DNA of 31,112 bases from Perkinsus olseni (taxonomy: Eukaryota > Perkinsozoa > Perkinsida). The stretch covers positions 1-31,112 of the forward strand of contig JABANN010000416.1 of the NCBI GenBank assembly GCA_013115125.1, read 5' to 3'. The translations under genes were made by a program, and so were the position numbers. A model generated the notes under the pieces. The model was not told the origin of the DNA, did not search any database, and saw only the letters and a list, made by a program, of their open reading frames with translations. Positions 24,124-31,112 of this stretch are shown one piece after another; positions within the stretch are counted from its first letter, which is position 1; each line of letters begins with the position of its first letter.

Positions 24124-26007
24124 ATGAACTCGTCCACCCTACAAGCGATTTTCTTTGTGTCTGTTGTTTTTCTAGCCCGGCTGGGTGCAGTCCCTCTGTT
24201 GGATTGTACGGGCCAAGTGGAGTGGGAAAGGTTCCGTCACCTCCTCGCACAGGATCACCTAGCTGGTTATGCCATCTCCAGCGAGACTTTAGCTGTGGCC
24301 TCGAGGCTGGTCGAGGAACACCAGTCCGACCTGCTGCCAGATAGCAGCCTCCCGTACAGCGCCTCCCCTATGATGATGCAGTTCTGGCTGCAGGCCAACG
24401 GTCACGAGCATCGGCCGCAGTGCCTTTACGGGGCGGCAACTGCCTTGTGGATTCTGGGACGTGCCGGAGGTGACGAGGAGCTCCTCAGGTTGGCCGACCA
24501 CCTGCTCGGAGCTACAGAGACAAAGCGGAACCTGGCTTTCCTGGAAGACTCCGGGTGGCCCTTGAGTGTAGTAGCGCTGGTCGAGGCCGCGGAGCCGTCC
24601 GAATCGTCCATACAGCTGCTGCACGAGGATCGGCCGCGAGAGCCGCGACTGTCCCCGCCGATACCAGCTCGTTATACTGGTGAACTGGCGGGATTGGTGG
24701 TCTGGGAGGTGGGAGTTCACGCCTCTCTCAGTGCCGAGGTGCTCAACATGTTACGGCTCGTTGGTGGTTCGAAGCTCGAGGGTCATCGAAGGCTGTTGCA
24801 ACGGCAATATCCTCCCTGGTTGTTGGACATCTGTGGTCAGCTCTACTCTGGCTCCATTGGCTGTGACACGCACCGAGATGAGCTCACCGACATATTTGAG
24901 TCCTACCTACCCGACTCGGACACGTCGAATAGGGAGCTCAGTTGGGAGTCTATAGAGGCCATGAGGGATAGGCTAGCTGCGGCTGGCTCGAGGGCAGCAG
25001 GGCCGATGCCTGGCATGATCGTGTGCACTGTACCGGTACTCTGTGTAGTCATGGCGGGCCTGGCGGGGAAGGTCGGAGCGATGGTGGTGGGCTACTTCGG
25101 CCACCCTGCCCTCTTTATGGTCGATAGAAGCAGTGATGATGGCGATACCAGCGCGATGGTCTGGTCGGCACTTGTGGAGATGTCTCGGAGTGGGGTACTG
25201 ATCACCTCCGATCCTTTCCTTAGCATGCAGTACGAGTACCAACTAGGACTTCACCTACCGTTCATCCGTACTCATGGCCTATACACTCATGCCACCCATC
25301 GGCCGATCTTCCGGAATCACGTTTTGGTTTGGGACAGACCACACGACACGGCTCTGATGGGGACGCTACAGCACGTCGTGGACCATCTATTCGGCAGTGC
25401 CGATCAGCCGTCAGCAGAACAGCGATGGAGCGATGAGCCCGAACTTCGGGGCAGCGGACATGACCCTGAAGGCCAAGGCTTCCGTACTATTGCCGGCCGT
25501 TCTCGCTTTCGGTATACCCTGGTCACCCGCAAGGCGTTGAAGGATACCAGCTACCGCTACCTGAGCCGTTTCAACGCAATAGTGCTCTTCCCGTACGACA
25601 TGGACCTGGTCACTTTCTATGAGATCTATTCGATGTTCATGCCCATCTTCATGCCATCATCGCTCGACAAGTACATTTTCTTCCAGAATCACAAGGCCTA
25701 CGATGGTCGGTTCACTGCAGAGCCTGCTCAACTGTGGCAGAGTAACTCGACCAGCCCCTTCGATGAAGGCGATCCTCGAGCTGTTCAGGAAATTCTTGAA
25801 TTTGTGGACTACTTTGCCCTGCCGGGGATAAGGCATTTCGGCAGCCTGAGCGACCTTTTGAAGCAACTCCAGGATTTTGGTGTTCTAGAGGTTGAGCAGG
25901 CGAGCCGACAGATGCGTGATTTCTTCCATGAAGAGTTGACTAGGAGTGTGGAGTCATGGCGGAGGGTGTGGCTTCAGGCGCAGCACTACGGATCGTCAGA
26001 GAGCTGA
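24124..26007 (+). CDS. Secreted glycosyltransferase-like protein
   Basis: An intronless gene for 627 residues. The start ATG 24124 is chosen because a clear signal peptide follows (about residues 7-23, IFFVSVVFLARLGA). Residues 25-250 are helical and variable. The conserved part begins near 298 with IVCTVPVLCVVMAGLAGK and GYFGHPALFMV, then IRTHGLYTHATHRP (about 380-394), FRYTLVTRKALKDTSYRYL (about 462-480) and FNAIVLFPYDMDLVTFYEIY followed by SMFMPIFMPSSLDKYIFF (483-520). This layout, with hydrophobic strands, Gly-rich turns and a late FPYD...E motif before a P-x-F-x-P-S loop, resembles GT-B glycosyltransferases seen in protists and algae. I compare from memory and cannot name a CAZy family. 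A role in the ER/Golgi or at the surface is inferred. The frame is intact. Confidence 0.6.
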   Translation: MNSSTLQAIFFVSVVFLARLGAVPLLDCTGQVEWERFRHLLAQDHLAGYAISSETLAVASRLVEEHQSDLLPDSSLPYSASPMMMQFWLQANGHEHRPQCLYGAATALWILGRAGGDEELLRLADHLLGATETKRNLAFLEDSGWPLSVVALVEAAEPSESSIQLLHEDRPREPRLSPPIPARYTGELAGLVVWEVGVHASLSAEVLNMLRLVGGSKLEGHRRLLQRQYPPWLLDICGQLYSGSIGCDTHRDELTDIFESYLPDSDTSNRELSWESIEAMRDRLAAAGSRAAGPMPGMIVCTVPVLCVVMAGLAGKVGAMVVGYFGHPALFMVDRSSDDGDTSAMVWSALVEMSRSGVLITSDPFLSMQYEYQLGLHLPFIRTHGLYTHATHRPIFRNHVLVWDRPHDTALMGTLQHVVDHLFGSADQPSAEQRWSDEPELRGSGHDPEGQGFRTIAGRSRFRYTLVTRKALKDTSYRYLSRFNAIVLFPYDMDLVTFYEIYSMFMPIFMPSSLDKYIFFQNHKAYDGRFTAEPAQLWQSNSTSPFDEGDPRAVQEILEFVDYFALPGIRHFGSLSDLLKQLQDFGVLEVEQASRQMRDFFHEELTRSVESWRRVWLQAQHYGSSES

Positions 26008-26175
26008 AGGGGTCGAGAATCCGCCGGGCATGATACATGGCAAAGTGCATATGGTTTCGTTAGCATGATGACTGGGGCCTGGGGTTCTTTGGAGATCGCG
26101 GACAAGAGTCGCCGTTGTGACACCTCCACGTTGGGCTGTTTGCTCCTCCTCCTCCTCCTCCTCCTCCTTCACATC
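26008..26175 (+). other. Short intergenic region before the INCENP-like gene
   Basis: 168 bp. An in-frame ATG at 26065 would extend the next protein by 37 residues including a poly-Leu run coded by the CTC repeat. I prefer ATG 26176. Confidence 0.5.
26142..26168 (+). repeat. CTC trinucleotide microsatellite
   Basis: About nine CTC/TCC units ending 7 nt before the chosen start codon of the INCENP-like gene. It is either a 5' UTR pyrimidine tract or, if the upstream ATG is used, a leucine run. Confidence 0.9.
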
Positions 26176-28519
26176 ATGGCTAGCAAGCATTTGTCGGAGA
26201 TCCTAGAGGCAGCGGGGGAGTGGTTCGAGCTGCAGGTGAGCAGCTGTATGCTCACCTACACGCTCTACCTGGGGTCACCAGGTCCTGGCCGCCGAAACAG
26301 AGTTCAGTATTCTCACGAAGGCCAGTGTGGACTTTCGGGCTGCCGTCAGCAAGTTGAACACATTTGAGGAGCAAGCATTACAGCTGGTCGCGGGAACGCC
26401 TCTGCCAAGTGACTCGGATCACTGCGGTGCGCACCATAGCCGAGTTCCTGTCAGCGATACCGGAACTGAACGAGGACGCGGTAATGAGGCAGGTGAAGAG
26501 AATGGAGAAGGCGGTAGACGCCCTTGAGCGGACGGAGGCTCCGAAAATACCCAAAACAGCACCGAATCTGCAGGGTCAGTTCACGGGTTACGGTTACTGG
26601 GATTTCGGCCAGAGCTAATACGCTCATTATTTCGATTGCGCAGGCACTGTGCATCTTCACACAGCGGCGAAGACACCGGCTCGGTTCGTACCACCTCCGC
26701 AGCCGCAAGCAGAAGTAACAACCAAGCATGCGAAGGCCGTGCCTGAGAATAAGGCTGCTGTTGTACCTATTGATGTTGCGGATGAGGAGGCTGAGGATAG
26801 TCTCAAGGATGGCGTAGGCTCTTTATCACTGGACGAACGGGAAGGAACTGGCTGGCGAATCTTGTTGATTCTGCCGAAAAAGGCGTTCGGATTGCTGTGT
26901 TCAACGGTCCCCAACTTTGTCAGGATCCTAGAGTTGACATCTCCGAGGCAGTGGTAGACATAACAGCACGAGAAGAGAACACTCCACCACAACCGAGTGG
27001 TGCCGGGGGAATCGTCAATCAGCTGAAGAATCGGTTTATGCTGAATAAGAAACAGCCGGCAGCACCGAAGACCCCCAGCGCGGAAGGTCGGGTCATTTCT
27101 GACCAAATTTTCGGAGATACGTTGTCAGATCTGCGGCAAATCCCATCGCAGGCAAGTAATCCCTTCAAAGCCGGGGACAAGGGTAGGTGACCTCAGTGGT
27201 ATTTGTTTATTGCTGCAGCCGTTTCTCCTAGGGAGAGTCACTCCAGGGTTCCGAACTCCGCGGTTTGTGCCGCCGCCTCCCATGCGTGAGGAAGATGTTG
27301 TTGCATGCGAACCCGGCGAAGCGGTGAGCGGCCAGTGGGGGCCCCAAGCTATTCTCCCCTCCCCCAGGCAATGCAAATAGATGAAGCTGAGGATGCCGAT
27401 GATGAGAGTGAGGAGAGCGAGCACGAGAGGAGCATCATGAAGACCTGCTATGAGAGCAACGGTGGGTTTCGGATATCGTCATCTTTTTTTCGGAGTCTCC
27501 CGTCAGCCTTCGACTCCTTGCCGGGCTATCCAACCGAGAAGGGGCGACACGAAGACGATGTGAAGTAGGTCCCGGCAGGCCGCTCAAGTGGCGCGAATCT
27601 GCAGACTTTCGCGCTTTTCTCTTGGCTGTTATCAGGAGGGTACGCGGTACTTTTTGGCTGTCATCGAGACACGTTTCCGGTTTCCTTCGTTCCGCGTGGT
27701 AGCGATCGTTCGATAGGTTTGTCGACGCCCTGGAGTCATTCGGGTCGATGAAGAAGAATGCGCCGCCAACACCGGTGAAGGCATGTGATGCGCGCTCCTT
27801 GCCATACTCTGTTGAAGTCGCAGGCCGCAGGCACCCTTACCCTCAACACCACTCCAGTGGTCATCGGTCGGAGGAGTTGTGCTCCTCAGCGACAAGAATT
27901 GAAGCCACTGCCCACCCTCGATGCGAACGACCAAGTAAAGAAGTGGTTTCATACGCGTTGCACGGCTTCTTCTTCTTGAGCTTCGAGGGCCCAAGATGGA
28001 GGTGCCAAGATTTTTGTTTGCGATATTCCCTCAGTACGACGTGTCTGAGAAGGATACGGATAACTCTGATCAAGAAAAGGGAGGCAAGCCGAAGATCAAG
28101 AAGCGAATCCCGGAATGGTCTCGGCAGTGGAAACGACTGGTAGCAGAATATTCCGTCTCATCAGAATATTCTCGTCAGAATATTGTTACTTATCATTGTT
28201 ATTTAGAGTGTTACTCAGGTCAGGGACCAGGCTAGTGTGGACCCCGAGTCCGTGTTCGGCTGTGCTGTGCCTGCCACGGACCTCGATCAAATCTTCAACG
28301 ACGGCAATTACAGGCATATGAGAATGGATAGGCCTCGGCGGAAAAGGTGGATGGTGGAGTCGCTGAGTCGTCAATGAGTGGTGTTTTATGTTTGTCAGAG
28401 GGTCGAGTGCGTGCTGGTACTTCGATGCCCTCACCCAGAAGGAGATTGATGAGTATCGTCTCAACTGCGGACAGACGGAGAAGGTTGAGGATATCTTTGT
28501 TGGAGGGAGGCGGCCATAA
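26176..28519 (+). CDS. INCENP: INCENP-like chromosomal passenger complex subunit
   Basis: Thirteen exons: 26176-26235, 26282-26408, 26455-26574, 26644-26762, 26801-27182, 27232-27323, 27368-27461, 27507-27564, 27717-27774, 27824-27934, 28035-28139, 28219-28346, 28399-28519. Lengths sum to 1,575 nt, 524 residues. INCENP anchors and activates Aurora kinase at centromeres and the spindle midzone. The C-terminus matches the IN-box: IPEW (432-435), VDPESVFG, LDQIF, then KRGSSACW (484-491), where GSS stands for the Aurora-phosphorylated TSS motif. The N-terminal helix (ASKHLSEILEAAGEWFELQ) could be the region that binds the other passenger proteins. The middle is Pro-rich and charged (a DADDESEESEHE stretch). 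The junctions at 26762 and 27565-27716 are the least certain. The length is shorter than the animal protein, as is common in protists. Confidence 0.75.
28140..28218 (+). repeat. Intron with three CAGAATATT copies
   Basis: A 79-nt AT-rich intron of the INCENP-like gene containing CAGAATATT three times at 18- and 14-nt spacing. It may be slippage or a splicing element; no function is shown. Confidence 0.6.
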
Positions 28520-29359
28520 TTCATACAAGCATGACTACGCTAGGCTCGATGAAGCTTTCTCTTTGCAACTGACTTTGCATTCTGCGTTGAGGGTATACAG
28601 TGGGAGATGACCATTAACGGGATGAAGGGATATGGAGGGTATACTCGGCTCATTCTTTGATGCTTTCGAGTAGAGAGTTGTGAGTAGTTTTCCGAGCTGG
28701 CAAAGCAAGTTCAGCGACATGCCTTCAGGAGGGAGTTCGATCTGATGATCAACAAATGGAATTTTGCCGAGGAAGGCAGAGCTTCCAGATGGCTTCCCTG
28801 TTGTCTGATATCTTTTCTTACACAGTGACCCAGTCCACCTATAACCCATCATTAACTCCCGCCGATCCGCTGCATCCGAGCTACTCTTGGAATTCGATCG
28901 CCTTCACCAGTTGGAGTGTCTGATTGCAGCGGACTGCTACTGACCAGTGGTCAGTGACCACTCAAGGTGGATAATGCCAGGCTATTGCCCCTTTCGAGGC
29001 TACACACTACTCCGAATGTTCTGAATGAACTCGAGCCGAGTTCGATCCCGGGACGTCGCACTTTTCTGTCATTATCAAAACCAACTTGAATTCGGCGTGG
29101 CAACCAGAATCCCGATGGCTACCATATCGGCGGAGCGGTTATGGAGGACAATCAGAAGCCGGACGATTGTTGTACAAGGCTGAGCTTTCACTCAGGGGAG
29201 CCGCAAACCGGCTGAAGCGGGAGAGACATGCCTTCTTTGGAAGAGTTCTCTTTTTTCCAGAACTTGAGGGGTTATCTTGGAGGTTCGAGTTCGGGACTTT
29301 GGAGCCGCTGATGTTATTTCTGTGTATCCTAAAAGCTGTAGTTGTTGAGTGTCCCCAGA
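28520..29359 (+). other. Intergenic region, about 840 bp
   Basis: No convincing coding exon on either strand. It holds the palindromic cluster at 28941-28960 and a T-loop-like TTCGATCCCGGG near 29040 without a matching tRNA body. GC content falls toward the next gene. Confidence 0.55.
28941..28960. repeat. Palindromic TGACCA cluster
   Basis: TGACCA, G, TGGTCA, G, TGACCA: three half-sites in alternating orientation separated by single G bases. The spacing is exact. It is a candidate protein-binding site upstream of the helicase gene, or chance. Confidence 0.6.
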
Positions 29360-31112
29360 ATGGCCCGTGAACCTTCTTCATCATTGAAGAGCTTTTCCTC
29401 TGTACCACATAAGGTGGTTGTACATTGTGGTGCTGGTGATCATCGTGATGGTAAATCTAGTGGTGTATTCTGCGCCAAGCACTTCAACCAAATACATACA
29501 TTAGACGAATCATTACAGTCTCAACTGAAACATCTTGGCTATGACGTCTGCACTAATGTAATAACAACAAAAGTAGCAAGGGGTAATACTGAGGGTCTTT
29601 GCAGGTACAATCTAAGACGATACCCATAGCACTACAAGGCAAGGATTGTCTGATACGGTCAAGTACAGGTATGAAGAATAATACGCTCGTTCTTGTCGGC
29701 CCTTGTGTAATTTTTCTTCCACAAGGTTCTGGTAAAACATTATCCTTCGCTATACCCATAATAGATAGAATAAAGAAGCTAACCCCTGAACCCGTGAGGA
29801 AGGATGGTGTATTATGTAATGATACGTATGAGGGTCGTTGGTGGGGAAAACCGTTATCATAGGTGTTATACTGTCACCTACTAAAGAGCTGGCGCTTCAA
29901 ACTCTCAACGTTATGGAGAAGCTGACACAAATGATGCCGAATATCGTCTGCGGTAATCACGATATTGAAAGAGCGCGATAGTTATACTACATCATAGGTT
30001 CGTTGACTGGTGGTGAGAACCCCAAAAGCGAGAAGTCGAGAATCAGGAAGGGTATTAACATACTCTGTGCGACACCTGGACGATTGAAGTAATAGGAGAA
30101 GTGGTATGATGGTGGTGTTGTTGGGGGAAGCTCATGCCTGTCTTAGTTATCATCTGGCTAATACCGCATCATTGAAAATTGACAAATGTATGGTATTGGT
30201 TATGGACGAAGCTGATAGATTATTAGATATGGGGTTCGAGAAACAAGTGAAAGACATCTATGATAAATTGCACCAGAACGACAACCATAAAATACAGTGT
30301 ATGTTGGTATCAGCCACATTGTCTAACAAGGTCAAGGAGCTGGCTAAGTGGGCGTTGAAGGATGAGGCGAGGTAGTAGTGGTAGGAGGGTATCATGGAGT
30401 AGTTGATAATAGATGGTATACATGGTGAGATATAGATTTTTAATATCAGTACTTTCGTTAATAATAACTAGACATACTGTTTCAAAAATCCATGAAGATA
30501 GATGAACCATATATAAGGGAATCATAATATGGAGTTCATGGTTTATAGTAATGAGACGTGTAATGGAATGTGACGTACTACGACGTGTATGGTTATAGAG
30601 TTGTACTGTCGTTGCCAGTTGGATCGATTGTGATAATGCACCACCGAAGAAGTTAAAGCAGACGGCAGTGATCTACAAGGAAGAAAAGGATAGAATACCA
30701 TTACTATTATCGCTGATACTGAAAGTGATAATTGCCGGGTTAGGGGAGGTGGAGGGTTGTTAGTTTCGTTATCAGGCCGCCAATAAGCAGCTGACTCCTC
30801 GAAAGGGCGATGGTGACGATGACAGTGTGCAGCGTATAATGGTATTCACGTCCAATTGTGCTACTGTGGATTATCTACACAACCTGTTAACGACGTTACC
30901 GTGGCCGATGGGTGGAAAGAGGAGAGACGGGGGAAATAATAGTCAAGATTCTTCCGAACAGAACTGGCCCAAAAGTAATATAAATGGAGGGCAAAGGGAT
31001 GGGTAGGGGATTTGCTGTCAGGTCGACGTCAATTGAAGCGAGAGATGAATGCCCAGACTACCGCATCGGGGGCTCCGGCTGGAATCAGTGATGAAGCTAT
31101 GAAGCAAATTGC
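29360..31112 (+). CDS. DEAD-box ATP-dependent RNA helicase, DDX31/Dbp7-like, 3' partial
   Basis: Nine exons within the window: 29360-29557, 29605-29668, 29726-29806, 29863-29952, 29998-30088, 30147-30371, 30601-30724, 30776-30974, 31022-31112, all phases consistent, about 387 residues so far. DDX31/Dbp7 acts in nucleolar 60S subunit assembly. Motifs in order are the Q motif ([14 protein letters not shown]), Walker A (STGSGKT, split by an intron after STG), Ia PTKEL, GG ([17 protein letters not shown], the feature that points to this subfamily), Ib [15 protein letters not shown] and III SAT. The start of helicase domain 2 ([17 protein letters not shown]) follows. The start ATG 29360 comes 1 nt after a CCCCAG site, so it may instead be an internal exon or a trans-splice site. 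The base composition is clearly AT-richer than the other genes. The rest lies beyond the window. Confidence 0.88.

Noticed and set aside
28347-28398. INCENP-like gene ending at TGA 28375-28377
   Set aside because: A 52-nt GT-AG intron fits here and the next exon supplies the expected SSxxW motif after the IN-box, so the stop is judged to be intronic.
28535-28852. Minus-strand 105-codon open frame after the INCENP-like gene
   Set aside because: Overlaps a non-coding-looking intergenic region and has no homology or splice support.
29028-29056. tRNA 3' end suggested by GAGTTCGATCCCGGG
   Set aside because: The T-stem does not pair fully and no tRNA body is found upstream.
29086-29370. 94-codon plus-strand frame just before the helicase
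   Set aside because: It does not join the helicase frame and lacks family character; DDX31 N-termini vary, so it cannot be supported.

Overview
The window looks like intron-dense nuclear DNA of a protist, most likely an alveolate close to Perkinsus. The reasons are that all genes lie on the plus strand and are closely packed, that introns are very short (a sharp mode near 44 nt, all GT-AG), that calcium-binding EF-hands are abundant, and that an AAAP-type amino acid transporter and a secreted glycosyltransferase-like protein are present. The genus is an inference. Exon models were built by hand from splice signals, reading-frame phase and homology between repeated modules.

Region 1 (98-21520) reads as one giant gene, open at its 5' end. 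94 consecutive exons can be chained without a phase conflict, giving about 14.95 kb of coding sequence and about 4,980 residues. The order is: short EF-hand array A with an acidic repeat exon inserted (98-4154); a non-EF terminal module (4260-4639); an unrecognised region (4884-6709); a 2.35-kb acidic, repeat-rich exon (6756-9108); a linker (9168-10041); a long EF-hand array B (10086-20218); a second copy of the terminal module (20278-20720); and a C-terminal tail (20797-21520). Arrays A and B are paralogous. The repeat unit has five exon classes with fixed phases, and one intron cuts the EF-hand loop at the same codon in eleven places. Array B has a higher-order dimer repeat of about 2.0-2.4 kb, present four times.

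Region 2 (21823-26007) holds two intronless genes: an 11-TM AAAP-family transporter and a secreted protein of a glycosyltransferase-like family.

Region 3 (26176-28519) is a 13-exon gene whose C-terminus is the IN-box of INCENP, the Aurora-kinase partner of the chromosomal passenger complex. A GSS form of the TSS motif is created by splicing.

Region 4 (29360 to the window end) is the start of an AT-richer, multi-exon DEAD-box RNA helicase of the DDX31/Dbp7 type, needed for 60S ribosome assembly. It runs off the window.

No operon-like functional link between these genes is visible. No rRNA, credible tRNA, CRISPR array or transposon was found.
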